This document shows positions 33,148 through 42,294 of a stretch of 64,000 nucleotides of DNA, one piece after another (position 1 is the stretch's first letter; every line of letters begins with the position of its first letter). The notes under the pieces are model-generated. The model made no database searches. It was not told the origin of the DNA and worked only from the letters and a program-made list of their open reading frames with translations. The position numbers were made by a program, and so were the translations under genes. This DNA comes from Bacillus_BA fengqiuensis (GTDB taxonomy: Bacteria > Bacillota > Bacilli > Bacillales > Bacillaceae_H), in the NCBI GenBank assembly GCA_030813035.1, contig JAUSTV010000002.1; one strand, 5' to 3'.

Positions 33148-34912
33148 TCGCCACAGGAAGCTCAAATGCTTCCAGCGGTTTTGTATAAATTTTCGTTTTC
33201 AGCTCTTTCGGATCGAAGTAGACGAGCATTAAAGATTCTTTACGGACAATTTGGCCAGTTTGCTTATAATGATCATAATCAAAAGGAAGGAATTCAAGCA
33301 CCGTATGCTTGTACAGTTCCTTTTCTGCCAATCCTTCCCCGGCGAACACATCACCCATTAACGAAGGCTGCTCTAAAATTTGCTGGTAATAGTGGGAACG
33401 GATTTGCTTTTGAACCGCATCATCCCACCATGGTTTACGCGGTTTGTATTTTTGGTTTTGCAAATAATCCACTTTCATGAATCCTTCGATGACTTCTTGT
33501 TCGTTGAAATTCTCGGTCAGTAGGTATTCCTTCAACCGGCGGAATAAATCTTCCAGCTGATGGCCGATGCGTGCCCAGCCCGCTTCATCCCAACGCGTAC
33601 CGAAGTTTTGGAAGAAATCAAATGGTGTATTATACACATGGGAAACAAGATATTCAATCGTTTCATCCATGCGATGGTCATTCCAATACTTTTCCAAAAT
33701 GTCTTCCACTTGTTTAATGCGAATAACATCCTCAAAGGATAGGACGTTGTTGCTTAAAATCTCATATGGTGCATTATCCATGTATACATATTGATGCTGA
33801 TCAGCACGTAAACGGACGCCTGTACCGCGCAGCATTTTCAAAAAGCCGAGCTGAAGCTCTTCAGGGCGAAGCGCGAAGACATCATTAAAGGTTTTCTTGA
33901 AAGAATGGTAGTCCTCCTCTGGAAGCCCGGCGATTAAATCAAGATGCTGATCGATTTTTCCGCCTTCTTTTACCATTGTGACGGTGCGGGTCAGCTTTTG
34001 GAAGTTTTGTTTGCGCATGACGAGCTCGTTTACGTCATCATTCGTTGATTGAACCCCGATTTCAAAACGGAATAAGCCTGCAGGCGCGTTGTCATTTAAA
34101 AATTGGATGACTTCCGGGCGCATAATATCAGCCGTAATCTCGAATTGGAAGACGACTCCGGGTACATGTTCGTCAATTAGGAATTGAAACATCTCCATCG
34201 CGTAGCTGCGGCTGATGTTGAATGTACGGTCGACGAATTTGATGGTTCGCGCACCGTTTTTCATTAAGTAACGAATGTCTTCTTTTACTTTTTCGCGGTC
34301 AAAGTAGCGTACGCCGACCTCGATGGAAGATAAACAAAATTGGCAGCTGAATGGACAGCCGCGGCTCGTCTCGATATAGACGACACGTTTTGAAAGATGG
34401 GGAACATCTTCTTCAAAACGAAACGGTGACGGCATTTCTTTTAAATCGACTTTGTTTCGCTGGGCGTTAATAATCTTTTTATCGTCTCTGCGGAAGGCGA
34501 GGCCGCTGATGCCTTCAAATTTTCCTTCACCGTTTAATTCATCAAGAAGGTGTTTGAATGTGACTTCACCTTCTCCGATGACGAAAAAGTCTGCTTCAGG
34601 AATGCGATCGAGCCAGTCGCTTACATCGTACGTAACTTCCGGTCCTCCAAGGACGATTTTCACATCAGGCTTGATTTTTTTCATCATTTTAATGACTTTG
34701 ATTGTTTCTTCGATGTTCCAAATATAACAGCTGAACCCTAATACGTCCGGTTTCTTATTGTATAGATCCGTCACGATGTTTAAGGAAGGGTCTTTAATCG
34801 TATATTCAGCCATTTCGATTTCATAATCAGGAGCGGCATATGCTTTCAAGCAGCGAAGCGCCAAATTCGTATGAATGTATTTCGCATTTAACGTCGCACA
34901 AATAATGTTCAT
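33143..34912 (-). CDS. B12-binding-domain radical SAM protein (DUF4080-like)
   Basis: 589 residues. The N-terminal cobalamin-binding-like domain (1-135) includes GFSCYIWN and LGGPEVTYD. The radical SAM core has the CxxxCxxC cluster motif in RGCPFSCQFC (about residue 185), then FVDRTFN and QFEITAD. The C-terminal third resembles DUF4080. It is expected to reduce S-adenosylmethionine to a radical; substrate unknown. The frame extends to 34963, but ATG 34912 begins the conserved MNIICATLNAKYIHTNLA. It is monocistronic, with no modification partner nearby. Confidence 0.85.
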   Translation of the reverse strand: MNIICATLNAKYIHTNLALRCLKAYAAPDYEIEMAEYTIKDPSLNIVTDLYNKKPDVLGFSCYIWNIEETIKVIKMMKKIKPDVKIVLGGPEVTYDVSDWLDRIPEADFFVIGEGEVTFKHLLDELNGEGKFEGISGLAFRRDDKKIINAQRNKVDLKEMPSPFRFEEDVPHLSKRVVYIETSRGCPFSCQFCLSSIEVGVRYFDREKVKEDIRYLMKNGARTIKFVDRTFNISRSYAMEMFQFLIDEHVPGVVFQFEITADIMRPEVIQFLNDNAPAGLFRFEIGVQSTNDDVNELVMRKQNFQKLTRTVTMVKEGGKIDQHLDLIAGLPEEDYHSFKKTFNDVFALRPEELQLGFLKMLRGTGVRLRADQHQYVYMDNAPYEILSNNVLSFEDVIRIKQVEDILEKYWNDHRMDETIEYLVSHVYNTPFDFFQNFGTRWDEAGWARIGHQLEDLFRRLKEYLLTENFNEQEVIEGFMKVDYLQNQKYKPRKPWWDDAVQKQIRSHYYQQILEQPSLMGDVFAGEGLAEKELYKHTVLEFLPFDYDHYKQTGQIVRKESLMLVYFDPKELKTKIYTKPLEAFELPVAN

Positions 34913-35048
34913 TTCTTTACTCAAACTCCTTTTCGTTGCATTTTTGCTTCTATATGAATTCAACTCAAATGGTTAACATTCTTGCGGCTTTTCATCTTTA
35001 TTTATGCTTATCATAAGTTTTAGGCATTTTCAAAAGAAAAGGGGAAGC

Positions 35049-35095
35049 GGCTGTTCCATAAGTTTTAAACAGCCAGCAAAAAATTTTTTTTTGCT
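35049..35095. other. Hairpins upstream of the put-region regulator
   Basis: GGCTGTTCCATAAGTTTTAAACAGCC and AGCAAAAAATTTTTTTTTTGCT are two small inverted repeats in otherwise AT-rich DNA between the radical SAM start (34912) and the composite repeat. No gene was found in 34913-35384. Confidence 0.4.
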
Positions 35096-35200
35096 GAAAG
35101 GCCCCATCGACTGAATCTTTGGTTTTACTGAATTTTCATGACGGGTCTTTCGGGAGGATGGCTCAAAAGATGTGCTTTTTACATCTTTTGAGCCATCCTC
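35093..35200. repeat. Composite two-hairpin repeat, copy D (order reversed)
   Basis: Hairpin 2 type comes first (CTGAAAGGCCCCATC..GACGGGTCTTTCGG, 35093-35152). Hairpin 1 follows (GAGGATGGCTCAAAAGATGT pairs exactly with 35181-35200). In other copies the order is hairpin 1 then hairpin 2. It lies upstream of genes on both sides, not after a stop codon. Confidence 0.75.
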
Positions 35201-35384
35201 TTGGCACAAAACATTATTTTATCACATTCTGGCCAATGGCGCTCAGGAAAATTCAATTGGACAGGTTTTTCTTCCTGGAAATTTCCTTTTATGATATTCG
35301 ATGGTTCATGTGCATTAATATAGATAATGCTATATAAACATGATACAGTAATAGAAAAAGATCATATAAAGAGAGGGATTTAGC

Positions 35385-37079
35385 ATGCTGGAATTCGAAC
35401 AAATCAATATGGATCGCTCCTTTATTTTGATTGAACCGTATACCCCGTTGCTGGAAATAAAGAGCAAGCTCTTGCAATATGGTTTTGTTGTGATTACCGG
35501 AGAGGTAAGCTATACGATTGCGAATCATGAATACCCCATGGTCGCATCGGCCGATGACTCCATGCTCGCGGAGGAGTGGCTTGAAAAGATGCATTGGTCC
35601 CCTTCCCTCATTTTCAGCGAGAAACAATTGCGGGAAGAAGAAGCGGATTGGAGACGACCGATTCTGATCGAGAATGAAAAACAAGAAATCGTAGGAATCG
35701 TGACCGCGAACATATGGATTAAAAAATTACATATGGAAACAAAAAGGCTAACGGCTTATTTTGAAACACTGGCAGAAACCGTAAATGATGCGGTCACGGC
35801 AGTTGACCAGGAAGGGAAAGTAATTTGCTGGAATGCTTCAGCGGAAAGAACATATGGGATTAAGAGCGAGGAGATTATCGGCCGAAAAATCGGGGATCAC
35901 TTTCATGCTGAATCCGTTATGCTTCACCGCATTCTAAATGAGGGGCGTCCAGTCCGGGGAGAGTATCACCATCCTGCTGAGAATACCCATGTACTGATAA
36001 ATGCTTCACCTATCATACAGGATAATATGGTTATTGGCGGAGTGGCAACCGAACATGATATTACTCAAATTGTGCGGCTTAACGAAGAAATTGATGCTTC
36101 AACCCCTGTGCTCATCCATCAAGAACGTCCCTTTTCCTCTATGATCGGCGAAAGTGCCCAAATTAAACAAGCCGTCAAAATCGCGCAAAAAACAGCCCAT
36201 GCCGATATTTCCGTTTTGTTGGCGGGAGAGCCGGGGTCGGGAAAGGAAATGCTGGCACAAGCCATTCATTATGGAGGTCCAAGAGGCAACGTCCCTTTTG
36301 TGTCCGTTAACTGTTCTGCTATTCCTTCAGGCCTTTTAGAAGCGGAACTATTCGGGTATCAAGGCGGTCCCTTTACAGAAGAAGCGCAGACGGGTCAAGC
36401 GGGCAAGATTGAACAGGCACAAGAAGGAACGTTATTCATTGCAGAGATTGATCAAATGCCGTTTGATATTCAAGTGAAATTCTTGAATTATTTAGAGAAC
36501 CAATCCTTTTACCGGGTAGGGGGAATGGAAGTCGTAAGCGCCCGAACGCGCATCATTGCCTCGGCTTCTTCTGCCATAGAAGAAATGGTGCAAGAAGGGA
36601 AATTCCATAAAGATCTTTATTATCATTTGACGGTCATTAAAATCGACATTCCTCCATTGCGTGAACGTAAGGAAGATATTGAGGGATTGGTCGAAACCTT
36701 TATACAGGAGTTGGCTGTTAAATATAGAAAATCCATGCCTGACATCAGTCCAGAAGCTAAAAAGGCTTTATTAAGCTATGAATGGCCGGGAAATATAAGG
36801 GAACTTCGAAATGTGGTGGAACGATTCATCCTTCTTAACGAGGGGGATGTCGTTACGCTTGAGCATCTTCCGCAAAATATGATTTCCAATCATTCTACGA
36901 AAAACAGCAGACCTTTATCAAACGGAACGTTATCCAAAGAGAGAGAGCCTGAAAAGGAAGAAGCGCTGACAATCGAGGAAGCGTTAAAGAAGACATATGG
37001 AAATAAAAGTGCAGCAGCGAAATTGCTCGGTATATCAAGAGGGACTTTATACAATAAAATCAAGGAATACAACCTATAA
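35385..37079 (+). CDS. PAS and AAA+ regulator of the sigma-54-activator type with degenerate ATPase motifs
   Basis: 564 residues. The N-terminal unknown domain (1-120) is followed by a PAS domain (about 120-235), an AAA+ domain (about 252-485) and a Fis-type HTH (about 530-560; NKSAAAKLLGISRGTLYNKIKEY). Walker A is intact (GEPGSGKE, 281-288). The sigma-54 contact loop reads GPFTEE (328-333) instead of GAFTGA, Walker B reads GTLFIAEI with A353 in place of Asp, and the usual arginines of FRxDLYYRL are histidines (H408, H414). It probably cannot activate sigma-54 polymerase and may act as a repressor or sensor. It converges on putP and may regulate put genes. Confidence 0.88.
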   Translation: MLEFEQINMDRSFILIEPYTPLLEIKSKLLQYGFVVITGEVSYTIANHEYPMVASADDSMLAEEWLEKMHWSPSLIFSEKQLREEEADWRRPILIENEKQEIVGIVTANIWIKKLHMETKRLTAYFETLAETVNDAVTAVDQEGKVICWNASAERTYGIKSEEIIGRKIGDHFHAESVMLHRILNEGRPVRGEYHHPAENTHVLINASPIIQDNMVIGGVATEHDITQIVRLNEEIDASTPVLIHQERPFSSMIGESAQIKQAVKIAQKTAHADISVLLAGEPGSGKEMLAQAIHYGGPRGNVPFVSVNCSAIPSGLLEAELFGYQGGPFTEEAQTGQAGKIEQAQEGTLFIAEIDQMPFDIQVKFLNYLENQSFYRVGGMEVVSARTRIIASASSAIEEMVQEGKFHKDLYYHLTVIKIDIPPLRERKEDIEGLVETFIQELAVKYRKSMPDISPEAKKALLSYEWPGNIRELRNVVERFILLNEGDVVTLEHLPQNMISNHSTKNSRPLSNGTLSKEREPEKEEALTIEEALKKTYGNKSAAAKLLGISRGTLYNKIKEYNL

Positions 37080-37082
37080 ATG

Positions 37083-37118
37083 AAAGGGGGCAAGAACCTT
37101 AAGGTTCTTGCCCCCTTT
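37083..37118. terminator. Terminator after the AAA+ regulator
   Basis: AAAGGGGGCAAGAACCTT is followed directly by its exact complement, a 36-bp zero-spacer palindrome with a T-run. Confidence 0.85.
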
Positions 37119-37208
37119 TATGCAAAAGTCTTTGTGGGATATTCAAGATTCAAGAATGAAATACGTAAAAGTAAAAAAGCAGTCATATTTACGAAAACCC
37201 TCCAACAA

Positions 37209-37241
37209 AAAGACTCTCCCTTGAAATAGGGGAGAGTCTTT
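37209..37241 (-). terminator. Terminator of putP
   Basis: AAAGACTCTCCC and GGGAGAGTCTTT with an 9-nt loop, directly after the putP stop on the minus strand. Confidence 0.8.
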
Positions 37242-37244
37242 CGA

Positions 37245-38708
37245 TTACGCTGAGTGTTTGTATTGATCAAATTGTTCTTGAGTGTTTTTGGATGGTGCCG
37301 GTGTTAATAGACTGACTACGTAGATGACAATCAAGCTCACCACAAATCCTGGTACGATCTCATATAAGTTATTTTTTAACACGTCAAATTGAGTCCAAAT
37401 GATAACAGTCGCTGCACCTGCAATCATTCCGGCAAGAGCTCCCCATTTGTTCATTCGTTTCCAGTAAAGGCTGAGCAAAATGACCGGACCGAAGGAAGCT
37501 CCAAAACCGGCCCAGGCATATCCGACCAGATTTAAGATGCTTCCGCCTGGGTTATATGCAATGACAACAGCGATGATCGAGACGACCAAGACGGAAAGAC
37601 GGCCAATCAATACGAGCTCTTTATCCGTTGCCGAACGACGGAAAAAAGTTTTGTATAAATCCTCAGTTAATGAACTGGAAGTGACAAGAAGCTGTGAAGA
37701 AATGGTACTCATGATAGCAGCAAGAATGGCAGCCAGTAAAAAGCCTGTAATAAGAGGATGGAATAAAATTTCACCCAATTCAATAAAAATGGTTTCGGGG
37801 TCAGCCAGCTTCATTCCATTTTGAGAATAGTAGGCAATTCCGATTAAGCCAGTAAGCATCGCACCCACTACCGAAAAAATCATCCAACCCATTCCGATAT
37901 GGCGCGCTTTTTTGATTTCTTTTACGGAAGAAATGGCCATAAATCGCACGATGATATGAGGTTGGCCGAAATATCCGAGTCCCCATGCAAATAAAGAAAC
38001 AATTCCTAGAAGGGTTGTCCCTTTAAAAATGTCAAAGAGCTTCGGGTCAATCGATTTAATTTCACCAAAAGCCGATCCCATTCCTCCCACATGCATGATG
38101 GTTACAATAGGAACAAGAATGAGAGCGATAAACATAATAAGCCCTTGAACAAAGTCTGTCCAACTTACGGCAAGGAAGCCGCCGAAAAGGGTATAGGCAA
38201 CGACAACGCCAGCCACAATCCAAAGTCCGACTTTATAGTCAAGATTAAACGTATTTTCGAACAACACCCCGCCGGATACCATTCCGGAAGATACATAAAA
38301 AGTAAAGAAAACGATAATAACAAGTCCGGATACTAAACGTAACATATTTGATTGATCACCAAATCGGTTTTCTAAAAAAGCTGGAATGGTGATTGAATTA
38401 TTGGCCATTTCCGAATAGGTTCTTAAACGCGGCGCGACATAGAGCCAGTTCGCGTAAGCACCTATTGTAAGTCCGATTGCAATCCACGAAGCACTGAGCC
38501 CCTGAGCGAACATGGCACCCGGCAGTCCCATCAACAGCCATCCGCTCATATCGGAAGCTCCTGCGCTAAGCGCTGTTACGGCAGGTCCAAGAGTTCTTCC
38601 TCCAAGCATATAATCGGATAAGTTGGACGTTCGTTTATATGCATAATAACCTATAAACAGCATTCCGACCATATAGACGGAAATGGAAATAAGCAGTTGG
38701 AAATCCAT
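37245..38708 (-). CDS. putP: Sodium/proline symporter PutP
   Basis: 487 residues with the sodium:solute symporter family fold (about 13 helices). Typical motifs are SDYMLGGRTLGPAVTALSAGASDMSGWLLMG, GQPHIIVRFMAI and the SSS signature region AAILAAIMSTISSQLLVTSSSLTEDLYK. It imports proline with Na+. It is the second gene after proline dehydrogenase, but the 338-bp gap suggests its own promoter. Start ATG 38708 after AAGGAGG. Confidence 0.94.
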   Translation of the reverse strand: MDFQLLISISVYMVGMLFIGYYAYKRTSNLSDYMLGGRTLGPAVTALSAGASDMSGWLLMGLPGAMFAQGLSASWIAIGLTIGAYANWLYVAPRLRTYSEMANNSITIPAFLENRFGDQSNMLRLVSGLVIIVFFTFYVSSGMVSGGVLFENTFNLDYKVGLWIVAGVVVAYTLFGGFLAVSWTDFVQGLIMFIALILVPIVTIMHVGGMGSAFGEIKSIDPKLFDIFKGTTLLGIVSLFAWGLGYFGQPHIIVRFMAISSVKEIKKARHIGMGWMIFSVVGAMLTGLIGIAYYSQNGMKLADPETIFIELGEILFHPLITGFLLAAILAAIMSTISSQLLVTSSSLTEDLYKTFFRRSATDKELVLIGRLSVLVVSIIAVVIAYNPGGSILNLVGYAWAGFGASFGPVILLSLYWKRMNKWGALAGMIAGAATVIIWTQFDVLKNNLYEIVPGFVVSLIVIYVVSLLTPAPSKNTQEQFDQYKHSA

Positions 38709-39046
38709 GGTTAAATCCTCCTTGTAGTATGTTTTGTCTAGGAAAATAATATTTTATCTTATTTCAGGGAATAGTGCGACTTTTTTTAAGATTTAACTTT
38801 ATGATAGCGCATACATTTTTACGTTTTGCACGAATGAGTCAAAAAATGCTAAATATCAATATTATTGTTTAACAGAGGCAAAACATAAAACTCCTATAAT
38901 AAGCGGCCGTGAACCCCTGCGACCGCTTACGGTTAATGGATGGTTTTCTTCATGTCTCTAATGCAGCAGTTCAATCGAATGTTGGATATCATACCGAAAA
39001 TATTTGTAACCGCTATCATTTTCAGGTCCATTTATTTATGAGAATC
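38709..39046. other. Intergenic region between proline dehydrogenase and putP
   Basis: AT-rich with one imperfect hairpin (TAAGCGG..CCGCTTA, 38900-38929) and no terminator-like U-run after the dehydrogenase gene. No ORF or known RNA family was recognised. Confidence 0.4.
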
Positions 39047-39961
39047 CTATTTTAATAGGTTTTTCAAAACGAACCACACATTGGCGGGGCGTTCCGCCAA
39101 ACGTCTCATGAAATAGCCGAACCAGTCGATACCGTATGGAACATAGACGCGAACTTTGTATCCTTCTTGAACAAGTTTGTCCTGAAGTTCTACGCAGATT
39201 CCATATAGCATTTGGAATTCAAACTGATCTTTTGGAATGTTATGCTCTTGGACAATTTTTTTTGTATACTTGATCATTTCCTCGTCATGGCTGGCGATAG
39301 CGGCATAGTTTCCATTTAAAAGGTGTGTTTTAATGATTTTTTTATAATTTTCATCTACATCTTTTTTTTCAGGAAAAGCCACTGTTTCTGATTCTTTGTA
39401 TGCACCTTTTACGAGGCGGAGGTTTGCTTTATCTTTATCTAAGTCTTTCATGTCCTGTTCCGTACGATATAAATAGGCTTGAATGACAATACCCAAGTTG
39501 TCGTACTCTTGTCTAAGCTCGCGGTAAATGTCTAAAGAAATTTGGCAATGAGCGTAATCTTCCATGTCAATTCTGACGAAATTCCCATACATTTTCGCCC
39601 GGTCTAAAATTCTGCGCATATTTTTCATGCATAGTTCTTTGCTGATGTCTAAACCCAAAGAAGTCATTTTAAGAGACAAGTTCGATTGAACACCGGACTT
39701 GGCAATGGCATCTAATGTTTGAATACACATCGCAGCAGATTCGTTTGCTTCTTCTTCGGTAAAGACGAATTCACCTAAGTGATCGAGTGTCACGACTTTC
39801 CCGGACTTATTTAATTCTTGGACTGCTTTAATCGCTTTTTCAATCGTTTCCCCGGCGACAAAGCGGGCCGCTCCAAATTGCAAGCCGTACTTTTTGGCGA
39901 GTTTATTGGCTGAGTGGTTTTTTCCTAAGGCTTGAAACATGTTTCGCATTAACAGTTCCAT
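39047..39961 (-). CDS. putA: Proline dehydrogenase
   Basis: 304 residues of the monofunctional proline dehydrogenase barrel (FadM/PutB type). Characteristic stretches are VTLDHLGEF, SLKMTSLGLDIS, FVRIDMEDYAHCQ, RLVKGAYKES and the C-terminal YVPYGIDWFGYFMRRLAERPANV. It oxidises proline to pyrroline-5-carboxylate with FAD; the second-step dehydrogenase is not in this window. ATG 39961 follows AAGGAGG at 9 bp. A strong promoter with flanking inverted repeats lies upstream. Named putB in B. subtilis. Confidence 0.94.
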   Translation of the reverse strand: MELLMRNMFQALGKNHSANKLAKKYGLQFGAARFVAGETIEKAIKAVQELNKSGKVVTLDHLGEFVFTEEEANESAAMCIQTLDAIAKSGVQSNLSLKMTSLGLDISKELCMKNMRRILDRAKMYGNFVRIDMEDYAHCQISLDIYRELRQEYDNLGIVIQAYLYRTEQDMKDLDKDKANLRLVKGAYKESETVAFPEKKDVDENYKKIIKTHLLNGNYAAIASHDEEMIKYTKKIVQEHNIPKDQFEFQMLYGICVELQDKLVQEGYKVRVYVPYGIDWFGYFMRRLAERPANVWFVLKNLLK

Positions 39962-40032
39962 AAATGATAGCCTCCTTCAAAGTAAACTTATGAAAATTCA
40001 TGGAGTAAAAAACTTTGCCTCCTGTTGAATTA

Positions 40033-40061
40033 ATTATAATAATGTTCATACAATTTTGTAA
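40033..40061 (-). promoter_or_regulatory. SigA-type promoter of the proline dehydrogenase gene
   Basis: On the minus strand TTACAA, 17 bp, TATAAT, about 70 bp upstream of the start codon. Confidence 0.65.
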
Positions 40062-40069
40062 ATCTTTTT

Positions 40070-40126
40070 TTTGAACATTTTTGTTAATTTTGTTCAAAAA
40101 ACATTAAATTGAACACTTTTGTTCAA
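40070..40126. promoter_or_regulatory. TTGAACA/TGTTCAA operator cluster upstream of the put promoter
   Basis: Four half-sites in two inverted pairs: TTGAACA (40071) with TGTTCAA (40091), 13 bp apart, and TTGAACACTTTTGTTCAA (40109-40126), a perfect 7-4-7 palindrome. A further TGTTCA lies at 40043 inside the promoter spacer. The cluster ends 8 bp upstream of the -35 box, the typical activator position. Confidence 0.65.
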
Positions 40127-40282
40127 GGGGCAAAGAGGTTTTAAGTTTATCTAATTGATTCCTTTTAAACGAATCTCCAAACATTGAGCAAACTTTTAAA
40201 GGAGGGAACATAAAAAGCATTCACCGCTTCCGGTGAATGCTTGAGAACTCTTTCATAGAGGTATTGGTAAAAAACGAGAGAA

Positions 40283-41965
40283 TTATGGAATCATCCAAGA
40301 TAATACGTTAGATTGCAAGTATGTTAAGATACAAACTATCAAGATTAAAAACAAGCTATGTTTTATCGTAAAGCGGAACAAGTCAGATTCTTTACCTGCC
40401 AGCCCGACAGCTGCGCATGCCACGGCAATTGACTGAGGTGAAATCATCTTTCCTGTTACGCCGCCCGAAGAGTTTGCCGCAAGAGCAAGAAGCGGATCCA
40501 TCCCAACGGATGTCGCAGTGATTTTTTGCAAGTTACCGAATAGTAAGTTCGCTGACGTATCAGAACCTGTAATAAATACGCCCAACCATCCCAATACAGG
40601 GGAGAAGAATGGGAATAAAGATCCTGTTTTAGCTAATAGCATTCCGAGTGTTGTGCTCATACCTGAAGAATTTGTTACATACGCAAAGCCAACAACTGAC
40701 GCAATCGTTAAGATAGGGAATTTCAATTCGCTACATGTTTCACCGAACGTTTTTACCCAGTCATTCCAGGAAATTTTTACGATGAATTTTGTTGCGAATG
40801 CTGCCAAAAGGATGGCTGTACCTGCAGCCCCTAACACTTCCAGTTTATAGACGGCAGCAATTGGATCGCCGTTTCCATTTAAGATCAGGTTATTTAAGCC
40901 TGGAACTTCAGGCATAAATGTAAAGTTATGACCAATTGGATTAATCGCTTTTAAAAAGCCGTTTGCTCCTTCGTAGTGCCCTGTTAAAGCTGCCTTTACT
41001 TTCGGAATACCCCATAAAGAGATAAAGGCAGTTAAGACTAAGAATGGAGACCACGCTTTAAAGACTTCACCAGCCGTGTGTTTAGAGGGAGCAGTGGCCG
41101 TTGTGGCCGCTACTTGTGCTTCGGCTTCAGATTGGAAGCGGAAAATTGTTTTTGGTTTCCAGAATTTCAGGAAAATTGCTAAAGCGAATAATGAAACTAA
41201 AGCGGATAAAATATCCGGAAGCTCAGGTCCTAAAAAGTTGGAGCTAAGATATTGAGTGACGGCAAATGATACACCTGAAACTAAAATCGCCGGCATGACT
41301 TCGAGCGTTTTTTTGAAACCAGCCATGATAAGGATTAAGTAAAATGGAATAAATACAGATATGAACGGTAGTTGACGGCCAACCATTTTTGAAATTTCCA
41401 TTGCAGGAATACCTGTCGGACCTTCCATTGCTGTAATCGGAATCCCGATGGCACCGAATGCAACAGGAGCTGTGTTAGCCAATAAACAAAGCCCGGCTGC
41501 GTATAAAGGGTTGAACCCAAGACCTACAAGCAATGCAGCTGAAATGGCGACCGGAGCGCCGAACCCTGCCGCGCCTTCAAGGAACGCTCCGAATGAGAAG
41601 GCCACTAAAAGCGCTTGGAGGCGGCGGTCTTCCGTAATCGATAATACGGAGTTACGAATAATATCAAATTGACCGGTTTTCACTGTTAGTTTATAGAGGA
41701 ATACAGACGTAATAATAATCCATCCGATCGGTAATAAACCGTAGACGGCTCCCTGACTTGCCGACATGATTGCCATGCCCGCTGGCATTTTGTAGGCAAA
41801 TATTGCGACAAGCAATGAGACAAGTAATGTCGTAATCCCAGCTACATATCCTTTCATTCGCTTAATTGCCAATGCCCAGAAGAAATACAAGATAGGGATT
41901 AAAGCTACAATAGCAGACCATAGCAAGCTATCCCCGACAGGTGTGAAGTTTTGCGTCCATGTCAT
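40283..41965 (-). CDS. lctP: L-lactate permease LctP
   Basis: 560 residues, about 13 membrane helices, LctP family. Signatures include FGAFLEGAAGFGAPVAISAALLVGLGF, LLANTAPVAFGAIGIPI and the C-terminal FITGSDTSANLLFGNLQ. It imports L-lactate (and probably glycolate) with protons. ATG 41965 after CGAGGTG is preferred over GTG 41974. A LutR-type operator lies just downstream of its promoter, tying it to the lutABC regulon. It may also serve the glcDF glycolate pathway in this window. Confidence 0.93.
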   Translation of the reverse strand: MTWTQNFTPVGDSLLWSAIVALIPILYFFWALAIKRMKGYVAGITTLLVSLLVAIFAYKMPAGMAIMSASQGAVYGLLPIGWIIITSVFLYKLTVKTGQFDIIRNSVLSITEDRRLQALLVAFSFGAFLEGAAGFGAPVAISAALLVGLGFNPLYAAGLCLLANTAPVAFGAIGIPITAMEGPTGIPAMEISKMVGRQLPFISVFIPFYLILIMAGFKKTLEVMPAILVSGVSFAVTQYLSSNFLGPELPDILSALVSLFALAIFLKFWKPKTIFRFQSEAEAQVAATTATAPSKHTAGEVFKAWSPFLVLTAFISLWGIPKVKAALTGHYEGANGFLKAINPIGHNFTFMPEVPGLNNLILNGNGDPIAAVYKLEVLGAAGTAILLAAFATKFIVKISWNDWVKTFGETCSELKFPILTIASVVGFAYVTNSSGMSTTLGMLLAKTGSLFPFFSPVLGWLGVFITGSDTSANLLFGNLQKITATSVGMDPLLALAANSSGGVTGKMISPQSIAVACAAVGLAGKESDLFRFTIKHSLFLILIVCILTYLQSNVLSWMIP

Positions 41966-42099
41966 AATTAGCACCTCGTTTTTTTATTAGTTTGACCATT
42001 GATACGAAAGAGTCTAGTCATCACCCAATTAGAGAAATCGCTTTCACTCCCGTTTAAAAAAAGAGAAGAAAGTCTATGTTCATAAAATTAGGTGATTAG

Positions 42100-42112
42100 G
42101 TCATCAGATGAT
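42100..42112. promoter_or_regulatory. LutR operator in the lctP leader
   Basis: GTCATCAGATGAT, one base from the perfect palindrome GTCATCAGATGAC at lutA. It lies about 20-30 bp downstream of the predicted lctP transcription start, so LutR would block elongation. Related half-sites are AGTCATCACCC at 42016 and GGTGATTAGG at 42091. Confidence 0.7.
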
Positions 42113-42137
42113 AGTATCAATAAATGAATACGCTCAC

Positions 42138-42167
42138 ATTATATTCTATAAATTTGGTAGTAAGCAA
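42138..42167 (-). promoter_or_regulatory. SigA-type promoter of lctP
   Basis: On the minus strand TTGCTT, 18 bp, TATAAT. Confidence 0.55.
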
Positions 42168-42294
42168 GGGGTAGTCGAAAAGTTTTTGCTATTTTTTTAA
42201 AAAAGTAGAGTCTTCTTTTGTGGAATGTAACAAAGACGTATTGATATAATAAAATATATACTATGTGGAAGCAGTAAGTTAGAGGTGAAGGTTT

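Noticed and set aside
38709..40282. Sigma-54 promoters (TGGCAC-N5-TTGCA) for the put genes
   Set aside because: No -24/-12 match was seen on the minus strand upstream of putP or the proline dehydrogenase gene; the latter has a clear SigA promoter instead.
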